Shown here piece by piece: positions 53,704-62,105 of a stretch of 64,000 nt of DNA. Under the pieces are notes generated by a model. The model was given only the letters and a program-made list of their open reading frames with translations, ran no database searches and was not told where the DNA came from. The stretch is from Virgibacillus subterraneus. Its GTDB lineage: Bacteria; Bacillota; Bacilli; Bacillales; Amphibacillaceae. The stretch covers positions 310,001 through 374,000 of the forward strand of contig NZ_FOEH01000001.1 of the NCBI RefSeq assembly GCF_900110695.1, in the 5' to 3' direction. The position numbers and the translations under genes were made by a program. The stretch's first letter is position 1, and each line of letters begins with the position of its first letter.

Positions 53704-53859
53704 GTGAAAAAAGTATGGAAACAACCAATGCTTGAGGTGCTCGACGTTAGCATGACCCTGAATGGACCAGGAAACGCAAATGCTGATTGTTTTGATGTTT
53801 CGGATGGGAAAGAGGAAACACATGAAGGAAGGTCAAACGCAAGCTGTTTGGGTAGCTAA
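53704..53859 (+). CDS. Lasso peptide precursor 2, with two cysteines
   Basis: 51 residues, GTG start after AGGAGGTGAT. The leader MKKVWKQPMLEVLDVSMTL has the WxxPxL motif and penultimate Thr. The predicted core of 32 residues begins NGPGNANAD, with Asp9 as ring acceptor. Cys10 directly follows the ring and Cys29 lies near the end, so a disulfide could tie ring base to tail. It ends in Ser, like precursor 1. The long core with Cys and Asn1 makes it unlike paeninodin. Confidence 0.88.
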   Translation: MKKVWKQPMLEVLDVSMTLNGPGNANADCFDVSDGKEETHEGRSNASCLGS

Positions 53860-53879
53860 GCGCACTACTTAAGAAAGTC

Positions 53880-53911
53880 GGCCCTTATACCAAAACTGAG
53901 GTATAAGGGCC
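53880..53911 (+). other. Conserved hairpin after precursor 2
   Basis: A perfect 12-bp stem (GGCCCTTATACC / GGTATAAGGGCC) with an 8-nt loop, not followed by a T-run. It matches the hairpin after precursor 1 in stem sequence and in downstream CCATA...AAAAAT. It may limit read-through from precursor to kinase or stabilise the precursor mRNA. Confidence 0.65.
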
Positions 53912-53934
53912 GCCATAAAAATGGGGGAACTCAC

Positions 53935-54870
53935 ATGATGATTAACACGTTAAAAAAATTCACATACAGAGCTTTTGGCTTAAGCATTTTCAGTGAATTT
54001 TTTTTACCGGAATTGCCACAAATAGACATGGAAGAACATTTGGCCAGTGTGAAGGTTCATAAAGCTGATTTAACAGAGCTGTGGTCTGAATTTTCCATGC
54101 CAGATAGATATTTTGTGGTGGAGAAGGACTTTATTATGTTTCATGTGCCAGACACCGCTATTTATTTAGTTAAAAATGGGCGGGAGATCTTCGTTTCACC
54201 TATCAAAGGTTCAGAGGAAGATCAAATACGTCTCTATATTCTCGGCACCTGCATGGGGGCATTACTCATGCAAAGAATGGTTCTCCCATTACACGGCAGT
54301 GCACTAGTGATCGATGGAAAGGCGTATGCAATTGTTGGTGATTCTGGTGCTGGAAAATCAACACTTGCCTCAGCGTTATTAAAGCGGGGCTACCAGCTTT
54401 TAAGTGATGACGTAATTCCAGTAACTCTTTCTGAAAAGAATGTCCCAATCGTTACCCCAGCATATCCACAGCAGAAATTGTGGCAGGAGAGTCTGGATCA
54501 GTTTGGAATTGATTCAAAACAACTTCGGCCAATAATAGATAGAGAGACTAAATTCGCAGTTCCAGTTCGTGATCAGTTTGCTGGAGAGTCAGTCCCTTTA
54601 GCAGGTGTTTTTGAACTGATCAGATCAGATGTTAATGAGATTGAGGTTGCTCCAATTCAGAAACTGGAACGGTTCCATGCATTGTTTCACCATACATATC
54701 GAAACTTCCTTGTTTCTCGTTCAGGGATGATGGATTGGCACTTCAGTACTTCTGCAAGCATGGTCAATAAAATAGATTTTCATCGGTTAATTCGGCCGAC
54801 TTCCCATTTTACAGCCGATAAGTTAGCGGACTTCATTTTAACTAGAGTTAAGAAGGAGGAGATTGTATGA
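53935..54870 (+). CDS. HPr kinase-like lasso peptide C-terminal serine kinase (PadeK-like)
   Basis: 311 residues. LPLHGSALVIDGKAYAIVGDSGAGKSTLASALLKRGYQLLSDDV carries Walker A (about 135-142) and the HPrK-type Asp pair (about 158-159). This is the pattern of the kinase that phosphorylates the C-terminal Ser of paeninodin precursors. It lacks the HPrK N-terminal domain typical of true HprK. Both precursors here end in Ser, so both could be substrates. It overlaps the next gene by 4 bp (ATGA). Confidence 0.85.
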   Translation: MMINTLKKFTYRAFGLSIFSEFFLPELPQIDMEEHLASVKVHKADLTELWSEFSMPDRYFVVEKDFIMFHVPDTAIYLVKNGREIFVSPIKGSEEDQIRLYILGTCMGALLMQRMVLPLHGSALVIDGKAYAIVGDSGAGKSTLASALLKRGYQLLSDDVIPVTLSEKNVPIVTPAYPQQKLWQESLDQFGIDSKQLRPIIDRETKFAVPVRDQFAGESVPLAGVFELIRSDVNEIEVAPIQKLERFHALFHHTYRNFLVSRSGMMDWHFSTSASMVNKIDFHRLIRPTSHFTADKLADFILTRVKKEEIV

Positions 54871-55157
54871 TTAAACACCAAAGCCTTTCAGTTCAACATA
54901 TGGTTAGTCAAAAAGAAGGGAACATCGTCAGTGATATGGATGGAGAAAAAGTGATGCTGAGCATTCACAATGGTAAGTATTATAACTTGGGCGAAATGGG
55001 CGGTGAAATATGGGAGTTACTTGAAGTGCCAATCACCGTCCAAAACCTAATTACTATCTTAACCGAGCAGTATGATGTCGAACATAGTGAATGTGAAGAG
55101 CAGGTCCTGTCTTTTTTAACCCTTTTAGTAGAGGAAGGCATAGTGGACGCAGCCTAA
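54867..55157 (+). CDS. PqqD-like RRE protein (lasso B1)
   Basis: 96 residues, PqqD fold: GEKVMLSIHNGKYYNLGEMGGEIWELLE, then a helical half (ITILTEQYDVEHSECEEQVLSFLTLLVEEGIVD). In Firmicute lasso clusters the RRE is a separate protein that binds the leader and hands the precursor to the B2 protease. It is translationally coupled to the kinase. Only one copy serves both precursors. Confidence 0.9.
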   Translation: MIKHQSLSVQHMVSQKEGNIVSDMDGEKVMLSIHNGKYYNLGEMGGEIWELLEVPITVQNLITILTEQYDVEHSECEEQVLSFLTLLVEEGIVDAA

Positions 55158-55177
55158 TTAAGAAAGGAACGACCCTT

Positions 55178-55618
55178 ATGAAAAAGTTAGGTGTTTTTTT
55201 AAAATTAAATAGACAGTCGAAGCTGCTCTTATTTGAATCATATTTTTATTTAGGATGGGGGCGTATTCTCAAAGCCCTTCCATTTGCGAAAGTTGCACCT
55301 TCACTGGGAGATATTATGGGTGAGACACCGTTTACGCTGCAGACAGATAATAAAGCTCTCCTGGCACATATATCCCAGACTATACAAATCACAAGCCGTT
55401 ACACGTTATGGGAAAGTCAGTGTCTTGTTCAAGCAATTGCTGCAATGAAAATGCTGGAAAGAAGGAAAATCGAAAGCACGCTTTATCTGGGGACTGCCAA
55501 GGATGACACCGGCCAATTAATCGCACATGCATGGCTTCGAAGTGGTCCTTTTTACATTACGGGCTCGGAAGGAATGGAACGCTTTACTGTAATCAGTAAG
55601 TTTGCCAAAAGTGTTTGA
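55178..55618 (+). CDS. Transglutaminase-like leader peptidase (lasso B2)
   Basis: 146 residues. The catalytic Cys (WESQCLVQA, about residue 82) and His (LIAHAWLRSG, about 117) match the McjB/PadeB2 fold of lasso leader proteases. It cuts after the residue that follows the conserved leader Thr. It lies 20 bp after B1. One copy must process both precursors. Confidence 0.9.
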   Translation: MKKLGVFLKLNRQSKLLLFESYFYLGWGRILKALPFAKVAPSLGDIMGETPFTLQTDNKALLAHISQTIQITSRYTLWESQCLVQAIAAMKMLERRKIESTLYLGTAKDDTGQLIAHAWLRSGPFYITGSEGMERFTVISKFAKSV

Positions 55619-55637
55619 GCAGGGAGGGTAACTACCA

Positions 55638-56825
55638 ATGGTTAATAAGTTCAAGCTTGATCTCACAGCTATACCAAAAGAATTACAGCTTATTTTTATG
55701 CTGCTGAAGAGTGATTCACCTGCTCACCTTAAAACACAATATTTTGAACTGCTAACAGATATCGATTGGGATCAGTTCATTGATTTAACGATGCACCACC
55801 GTGTCTATCCGGTGTTAAGTCCAAAGTTAAAACAGATGGATGACGATATAATTCCCCTTTTTGTAAAAAAATTCCTCAATAAGCAATATAAACGAAATAC
55901 GTTTCAGATGCTTTATTTAAGTGGTGAAATGGAGCGGGTAGGTAGGATGTTTGCTGACGACCACATTCCACTGATTTTCCTGAAAGGGCCTGTTCTTGCG
56001 CATGAGCTATACGGAGATATTTCGCTTCGTACTTCGAGTGACTTGGATATGCTGATTCCGATCAATCAACTTGAAAAGGCTGAAACGCTACTTACAGAAC
56101 AAGGGTATCAAAAGGATGATTATATTCAAACGGTGCTGAATGACTGGAAGTGGCGGCATCATCATGTTACCTATTTTCACCCGCAAAAGAAGATTAAACT
56201 TGAAGTACATTGGAGGCTGAATCCTGGACCCGGAAAGGAACCGAGTTTTAATGACTTGTGGAAGCGAAAGTGCATTAGTAATCTTACCAGCTTTCCAGTT
56301 CATGTTCTCAGTAAAGAAGACATGTTTTTATTCCTTGTGTCTCACGGGGCACGCCATGGCTGGTCCCGTATGCGGTGGCTGCTCGATATTCGTGAATTAC
56401 TCCATCAGCAAATGGATTGGCAGCTAACCAAACGTTTATTAAAAAAATACCAACTATATCAAACTGCAGGGCAACCGTTAATTTTAGTAGAACAGCTGCT
56501 AGATAAAAAGCTTACTAGAGGGATGAAAGCATTAACCAATCATACCTGCCCAAAGGAACTAGCGCAAAAGGCACTATTTTATTATAAACAACAGGTCAAC
56601 TTACATACGGATCCTGTACCTGAAGCTATTGCCAGCTATCATAAACATTATCTATTTTCGTTAATGAGTACACAGCAAAAATTATTTTTTATGATGAGCT
56701 TTCTTTATCCATATCCAGAGGATGAGAGCACATTGCCATTACCAAAGACGTTTCATTTTCTCTATTTTCCGTTGCGCCCATTTTTGTGGGTCTGGAGAAA
56801 AACAAGAAAGCATGCTTTACCCTAG
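55638..56825 (+). CDS. Nucleotidyltransferase-family tailoring enzyme of the lasso cluster
   Basis: 395 residues. PLIFLKGPVLAHELYGDISLRTSSDLDMLIP (about 111-141) is the NTP_transf_5-type motif with catalytic Asp pair. Enzymes of this type accompany the kinase in some Bacillus lasso clusters, where one has been reported to add hexoses to the phosphorylated tail. Here it could extend the phosphate on the C-terminal Ser. That function is recalled from the literature and not deduced from this sequence. Confidence 0.75.
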   Translation: MVNKFKLDLTAIPKELQLIFMLLKSDSPAHLKTQYFELLTDIDWDQFIDLTMHHRVYPVLSPKLKQMDDDIIPLFVKKFLNKQYKRNTFQMLYLSGEMERVGRMFADDHIPLIFLKGPVLAHELYGDISLRTSSDLDMLIPINQLEKAETLLTEQGYQKDDYIQTVLNDWKWRHHHVTYFHPQKKIKLEVHWRLNPGPGKEPSFNDLWKRKCISNLTSFPVHVLSKEDMFLFLVSHGARHGWSRMRWLLDIRELLHQQMDWQLTKRLLKKYQLYQTAGQPLILVEQLLDKKLTRGMKALTNHTCPKELAQKALFYYKQQVNLHTDPVPEAIASYHKHYLFSLMSTQQKLFFMMSFLYPYPEDESTLPLPKTFHFLYFPLRPFLWVWRKTRKHALP

Positions 56826-56837
56826 GGGGACTTTCAA

Positions 56838-58634
56838 TTGAAACATGTATTTTACTTTTTAAAACAAATTCATGCGTATTCCGGTAAAATCCTGTATATT
56901 AACCTCTTTGCAATGATAGGCATAGGGTTGCTTGAAGGGATTGGGATAATTTTATTGATTCCCTTAATTAGTATGAGCGGGATAGTAGATATGGATGCTG
57001 GAGGATCGCCATTGTTTAGTATGTTTGGGTTTTTACAGGATATTCCAAGTTCATTTGGTCTGCCGATAATATTAGCGATATTTGTGCTTGTTGTTGTTGG
57101 ACAAAATGTTATGAACAGGCAGTTAACTGTAAAAAATACAGTTATACAGCAAGGGTTTTTAAGGCATATGCGGATGGAGACTTACCGGACGTTACTTCAC
57201 GCGAACTGGGATTTTTTCATTAAACAACGAAAATCTGACCTTATCAATATATTAACAGCTGAAATAGCCCGTGCCAGTGCGGGCACATACTCATTTTTAC
57301 AATTTGCTGCTTCACTTGTTTTCACGTTAATACAGATCGGGCTTGCATTCTGGCTTTCACCAAATATTACGGTATTTGTATTACTTTGTGGATTAGTACT
57401 TATCTTTTTTAACCGGAAGTTTCTTAAACGATCGCTTGCTTTAGGGAAAATGAACTTTGAACTGGGAAGAAGTTATCTTTCGGGTATAACCGATCAGGTT
57501 AATGGGATTAAGGATATCAAAAGTAATACATTGGAGGATTCGAGGTTAGACTGGTTTGGCTCGATCACGGAAAAGATGCAAAACCAGCAGGTGGATTATA
57601 CGAGATTGAAATCAACCTCGCAATTATATTATAAAATTGCATCTGCAGTTCTAATTGCTGTATTTATTTATATTGCGGTAACCATGTTTAGCGCGAAGGC
57701 AGCGCAACTAATGTTAGTTATCGTCATTTTTTCAAGGCTTTGGCCAAGAGTTGCAGGGATTCAATCTTCAATGGAACAAATTGCAACAACGATCCCATCC
57801 TTTAAAGCTGTAAATGCGCTTCAAAATGAATGTGAGATTGCTAGAGAATTTGCGATGGGTGGTAATCAGAATATCCAGTCGCTTGATATTAGAGAAGGCT
57901 TGCAATGTGACAGTGTTTATTTCCGATATAACCAAAATGAACCACACTATGCATTACAGAAAATAAACTTAAGCATTCCTTCCAATCAGATGACTGCATT
58001 TGTCGGGCGTTCTGGTGCAGGAAAAAGCACATTAGTCGATTTACTGATGGGCCTTAACCAGGCCGAAAAAGGGAAGGTGTTAATTGATGGAGTGCCCTTA
58101 ACGAGTGACAATCTTCTATCATTAAGGCGGTCGATTAGCTATGTGCCACAGGATCCATTTCTATTTAATACGAGTATAAGAGAAAATTTGTTGTTAGTAG
58201 AACCAAACGCGAACGAACAGCAGATGTGGGAAGCTTTGGAATTTTCCTCAGCAGCTGAATTTGTCAACGGACTTCCAGACGGTATTGATACACTGATTGG
58301 TGATCGGGGGATTAAGTTATCAGGCGGCGAACGGCAACGTCTTGTATTAGCACGTGCAATTCTGCGCAACCCGTCCATTCTTGTGCTGGATGAAGCGACA
58401 AGTGCACTTGATACGGAAAATGAAGCGAAAATCCAGGAAGCATTAGATAGATTAAAAGGGAAGATGACGATTATTGTGATTGCGCACCGTTTGTCGACCA
58501 TCCGGAATGCGGATCAAGTTGTTGTACTGGAGGAGGGAGAAGTTATCCAAAAGGGCGGTTTTACGGAGCTGGCCAGAGAAAAAAGAAGTACATTCAGCTA
58601 TTTATTGCGAAATCAGACAGAAGTAACACAATAA
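56838..58634 (+). CDS. ABC exporter of the lasso cluster (D-type)
   Basis: 598 residues, TTG start. The membrane domain has six helices over about 310 residues. The ATPase has Walker A GRSGAGKST, signature LSGGERQRL, Walker B ILVLDEATSALD and H-loop AHRLST. No C39 peptidase domain is present, as expected since leader removal is done by B2. It is the immunity and export pump for the mature peptides. It lies 12 bp after the nucleotidyltransferase. Confidence 0.9.
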   Translation: MKHVFYFLKQIHAYSGKILYINLFAMIGIGLLEGIGIILLIPLISMSGIVDMDAGGSPLFSMFGFLQDIPSSFGLPIILAIFVLVVVGQNVMNRQLTVKNTVIQQGFLRHMRMETYRTLLHANWDFFIKQRKSDLINILTAEIARASAGTYSFLQFAASLVFTLIQIGLAFWLSPNITVFVLLCGLVLIFFNRKFLKRSLALGKMNFELGRSYLSGITDQVNGIKDIKSNTLEDSRLDWFGSITEKMQNQQVDYTRLKSTSQLYYKIASAVLIAVFIYIAVTMFSAKAAQLMLVIVIFSRLWPRVAGIQSSMEQIATTIPSFKAVNALQNECEIAREFAMGGNQNIQSLDIREGLQCDSVYFRYNQNEPHYALQKINLSIPSNQMTAFVGRSGAGKSTLVDLLMGLNQAEKGKVLIDGVPLTSDNLLSLRRSISYVPQDPFLFNTSIRENLLLVEPNANEQQMWEALEFSSAAEFVNGLPDGIDTLIGDRGIKLSGGERQRLVLARAILRNPSILVLDEATSALDTENEAKIQEALDRLKGKMTIIVIAHRLSTIRNADQVVVLEEGEVIQKGGFTELAREKRSTFSYLLRNQTEVTQ

Positions 58635-58656
58635 TGAACATTGGGGCGGGTTATCA

Positions 58657-59640
58657 TTGAAGAAGATTGGAGGCAGGATCTTACTAGGGTCTTTACTTGG
58701 TATTTTCATTTTAATTGGTTATATAGTTTGGGATAACAATCGAATCACCCTCACAGAGGAAGATATCGCAATTGATGATATGCCGGAAGAGCTTGATGGA
58801 TTCCGGATTCTTCAGGTTTCTGACCTGCAGGAAAAAGAATTCGGTAACAATCAGAAGCGCTTGATCGGTGCTATTAATGATATTGACTATGATGCGATTG
58901 TTTTCACAGGAGACATTCTCGACAATACAGAAAGCACTAATTACAAGTCCTTTTATTCGATACTTGATGGGATAACGGATAAGGAAAATGCCTGGTTCGT
59001 ATCAGGGAACGATGACCCCTATAGTTATCAATTTGCCCCTAGCATTGAAAAAAGTGAGTTCATTAAAGGTATGGAACAAAGAGGGGTTGAATTATTAGAG
59101 TCTGTTGAAACGGTTAAACTGGAAGAAGCGAATATCCATTTTGTTAACTTCGAGTTGTCGATAATAAGCAGCTCTGAATATGTGGGAACAAGTGAGGGAA
59201 TCGTCACACCGCCGTATAATTCAAATGAGAACTATCTTACATACCAAAAACAGTTATGGCAGGATATGAAAGTCCTTGATAATGTAGATGAAGCGGATGT
59301 GGTAATCGCACTAAACCATTATCCAGTGGCAGATAACCGAATTGATTTTATCCATACTAACGACAAAACAATTTGGAGGGACTATGACCTGATAATGGCA
59401 GGACATTATCATGGGGGACAATTTCGACTGCCATTTGTTGGAGCGCTTTTTGTCCCGGAGCCATGGCATAAAAGCAGCTTTTTCCCATCAAATGATCGTG
59501 TGAAGGGACTGTGGGAGTATAAACAAACAAAACAATATGTCAGTGCAGGTTTAGGAAGCAGTGATGCATTATCTTTTTTTAAGTTTCGAATGTTCAATCC
59601 ACCTGAAATCAATCTTTTAACGTTGAATCGGATTCGATGA
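58657..59640 (+). CDS. Membrane-anchored metallophosphoesterase, YaeI-like
   Basis: 327 residues. An N-terminal anchor (ILLGSLLGIFILIGYIVW) precedes the phosphoesterase domain with LQVSDLQEKEFG, FTGDILDN, SGNDDPYS, ALNHYP and GHYHGGQFRLPFVG. The D-x-H motif is altered to DLQ at the first position, while others are intact. The active site would face outside. It lies 22 bp after the exporter and may be the last gene of the lasso operon. A housekeeping origin is equally possible. Confidence 0.78.
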   Translation: MKKIGGRILLGSLLGIFILIGYIVWDNNRITLTEEDIAIDDMPEELDGFRILQVSDLQEKEFGNNQKRLIGAINDIDYDAIVFTGDILDNTESTNYKSFYSILDGITDKENAWFVSGNDDPYSYQFAPSIEKSEFIKGMEQRGVELLESVETVKLEEANIHFVNFELSIISSSEYVGTSEGIVTPPYNSNENYLTYQKQLWQDMKVLDNVDEADVVIALNHYPVADNRIDFIHTNDKTIWRDYDLIMAGHYHGGQFRLPFVGALFVPEPWHKSSFFPSNDRVKGLWEYKQTKQYVSAGLGSSDALSFFKFRMFNPPEINLLTLNRIR

Positions 59641-59663
59641 TTAGAAGGTTTGTATTTGCGACG

Positions 59664-59692
59664 TTGCGATTGATGCAGTAATATAGTACAAT
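59664..59692 (+). promoter_or_regulatory. Sigma-A promoter of rlmN
   Basis: TTGCGA (59664-59669) and TACAAT (59687-59692) are spaced exactly 17 bp, about 35 bp before the rlmN start. Confidence 0.6.
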
Positions 59693-59726
59693 ATAAGAAT
59701 TGCAATGTTTGAAATGAGGGTACAAA

Positions 59727-60800
59727 ATGAGTGAAACATCCATTTATGGACTAACATATGAACAATTAACAGACTGGTTAATGGATAATGGTCAACTACG
59801 ATTCCGTGCCGACCAGGTATGGAACTGGCTTTATAAAAAACGCGTCACAGCGTTCTCTGAGATGAAAAATGTGAACAAGGAAACGATAGCACTTCTGGAA
59901 GAGAATTTCGTCCTGCACACATTATCGGAGGAAATCAAGCAAGAATCAGCTGACGGTACGATTAAATACTTATTCAAGCTGTCAGACGGCAATATTATTG
60001 AAACGGTGTTAATGCGTTTCAATTATGGTTTATCTGTTTGTGTAACGACACAGGTAGGCTGTAACATTGGATGCACATTTTGTGCGAGTGGTCTATTGAA
60101 GAAAAGTCGCGACTTGAATAGTAGCGAGATTGTCGAACAGATCATGAATGTACAGAAGCATCTTGATGAGAAGGATGAAGGTGAGCGCGTTAGTCATATC
60201 GTTGTTATGGGAATTGGTGAGCCATTTGATAACTTCACAAATCTTATGGACTTCATTAATGTCGTGAACGATGACAAAGGTCTATGCATTGGTGCAAGAC
60301 ATATCACTGTATCAACAAGTGGTATTGCAAACAAAATATATGAGTGGGCTGATGCTGGCACACAAGTTAACCTTGCCATCTCATTACATGCACCAAATAA
60401 CGAACTCAGAACACGTATTATGAAAATAAATAAGGCATTTCCAATTGAGAAGCTCATGGATTCTGTCGATTATTACCTGGAAAAAGTAAATCGTCGCATA
60501 ACGTATGAGTATATCATGCTGAAGGATGTAAATGACCATAAGACAGAAGCAAGACAGCTTGCTAAACTGCTTGGTGATAAGAAGCACCTGACATATGTGA
60601 ATTTAATTCCATACAATTCAGTTGATGATAATCAATATCAGCGAAGTGATTCAGAAACAATTCAGGCGTTTTATGAAACATTGAAACAAAACGGTATTAA
60701 TTGTGGTGTTCGCTGGGAAAACGGAGCAGATATTGACGCAGCATGCGGACAGCTCCGAAGCAAACAAATAAAGAAAAACAAAGAAAAGAAAACAGTATAG
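59727..60800 (+). CDS. rlmN: 23S rRNA (adenine2503-C2)-methyltransferase
   Basis: 357 residues. The radical SAM cluster motif CNIGCTFC lies near residue 112 and the C-terminal [13 protein letters not shown] has the second catalytic Cys. The N-terminal [18 protein letters not shown] helix region fits RlmN. The MGIGEPFDN and SLHAPN motifs also fit RlmN better than the resistance enzyme Cfr. It methylates A2503 of 23S rRNA and A37 of some tRNAs. Own promoter and terminator. Confidence 0.92.
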   Translation: MSETSIYGLTYEQLTDWLMDNGQLRFRADQVWNWLYKKRVTAFSEMKNVNKETIALLEENFVLHTLSEEIKQESADGTIKYLFKLSDGNIIETVLMRFNYGLSVCVTTQVGCNIGCTFCASGLLKKSRDLNSSEIVEQIMNVQKHLDEKDEGERVSHIVVMGIGEPFDNFTNLMDFINVVNDDKGLCIGARHITVSTSGIANKIYEWADAGTQVNLAISLHAPNNELRTRIMKINKAFPIEKLMDSVDYYLEKVNRRITYEYIMLKDVNDHKTEARQLAKLLGDKKHLTYVNLIPYNSVDDNQYQRSDSETIQAFYETLKQNGINCGVRWENGADIDAACGQLRSKQIKKNKEKKTV

Positions 60801-60803
60801 TGG

Positions 60804-60888
60804 TTTAGAAAACTTGGCTTGTCGCCATGCTTTTATGGCGAAAGCCTTAGTTGCACTTATGCAGTAAGAAAGGATTTATACTTTCTTA
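60804..60888 (-). repeat. Dispersed repeat family B, copy 2
   Basis: 85 bp directly after rlmN. On the minus strand it begins TAAGAAAGTATAAATCC, continues ACTGCATAAGTGCAACTAAG, then has a GCTTTCGCCATAAAAGCATGGCGACAAGC hairpin-like section and ends AAGTTTTCTAAA. The first 47 bp are nearly identical to 21746-21792, in opposite orientation. Confidence 0.75.
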
Positions 60889-60897
60889 TCTGCCAAG

Positions 60898-60934
60898 CAA
60901 AAAACCAATCGTCATTATCAGGCGATTGGTTTTT
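60898..60934. terminator. Bidirectional intrinsic terminator after rlmN
   Basis: AAAACCAATCG and CGATTGGTTTT form an 11-bp stem with an 11-nt loop, with A-run before and T-run after. It can serve both rlmN and the convergent EamA gene. Confidence 0.85.
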
Positions 60935-60997
60935 TCATGCAGTTAAGAATGTATCATTTTCTTTAATACGGTAAAGCCATAAAGGAGGATCTATGTC

Positions 60998-61896
60998 CTA
61001 GTCACTTGCTGAATGTTTTCTATGGTAAAGCCGCATACTCCCCAATTCATTCAATATAATAGCGACTATAATCAAAAACGTTCCTAACCATTGTACAAGA
61101 GTGATAGATTCGGAGAGAATTATACTTGCCGATATAATAGCCACTGGTAATTCAAATGAACTCAGAATATTTACGAGACCACCTGAAATCAAATGCGCTC
61201 CAAGCGCGAAAAATAATGGAGGCATAACGGATCCGAATAAGGCAACCCCCGCAGTTACTATCCATAAAGACCCATCTGTCACAGGTATAGATGGTATATC
61301 CTTTATAAAAATCAGGATTACCAGCACAGTCGATCCTGTAACCATCAATGAACTACGAACCCATGGATCAACCTCAATTGCCACTTTACCACTGAAATTT
61401 ATAAATCCTGCATATGTAAATGCCGCAAGAATCCCAAATACAAATCCCATCGCAGGCAACTTTTCCAGACTGCCATTTAGAATATTTGAGGCAAAAAACA
61501 CGCCTATTAATATCAGTGCCATTGCCAATAATGTTACTAGGCTTGGTGTTACTTTACTAAGAATCCATTCAAACAGGATACCAATCCAAACGAATTGAAA
61601 TAATAATATAATTGCTAATGAAGCAGGAAGGTATATCATCGAACCATAGTAAAATATGCTCGTTAGTCCAACAAATGAGCCTGTTATCATAATTTGTTTA
61701 ATGTTCTTTTTGTTTAATCCCCTGAATGAAGAGCGCTTTGCTATGACGATGCCCCACAGTAAAACAAGGGATATAAGCATTTGAACAATATTAATTTGCC
61801 CGAGTGTATAGTGAATCCTAGTTTGGCAAAAACCGGAGTGAATCCAAAACTGCCTGCACCTATTAATACAAAGAAAATACCCTTCTTATCGCCCAT
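60998..61896 (-). pseudogene. EamA/DMT-family transporter with a frameshift
   Basis: The intact part (60998-61780) encodes about 260 residues with nine hydrophobic segments and two EamA repeats. The real start is ATG at 61896 after AGGAGGCGGAA: GIFFVLIGAGSFGFTPVFAKLGFT. Around 61820 the frame is lost and the next frame reads TLGQINIVQMLISLVLLW. One missing base near there explains it. The 260-residue remainder could start internally but would lack helix 1. A drug/metabolite exporter, probably inactive, unless this is an assembly error. Confidence 0.75.
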
Positions 61897-62105
61897 CTAT
61901 TTCCGCCTCCTACTATTAAGCATAACAAGGATAACATAGATGGTTGATTCTTAGCCGATGGAAGCCTTCATGAATAATAAATGCATCTTTCATGTAATCT
62001 ATAAATGTATGAATAGGGTCAATGCAGGAAAGAATGCTAGTATCATATTTTTCATACTTTACTATCCAATATCCATTAGAAGAGAGTATGAGTAAGGGGT
62101 AAGCC

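Noticed and set aside
59727-60800. Cfr-type antibiotic resistance methyltransferase
   Set aside because: Motifs around the Fe-S cluster and the C-terminal part fit RlmN, and there is no mobile element nearby.
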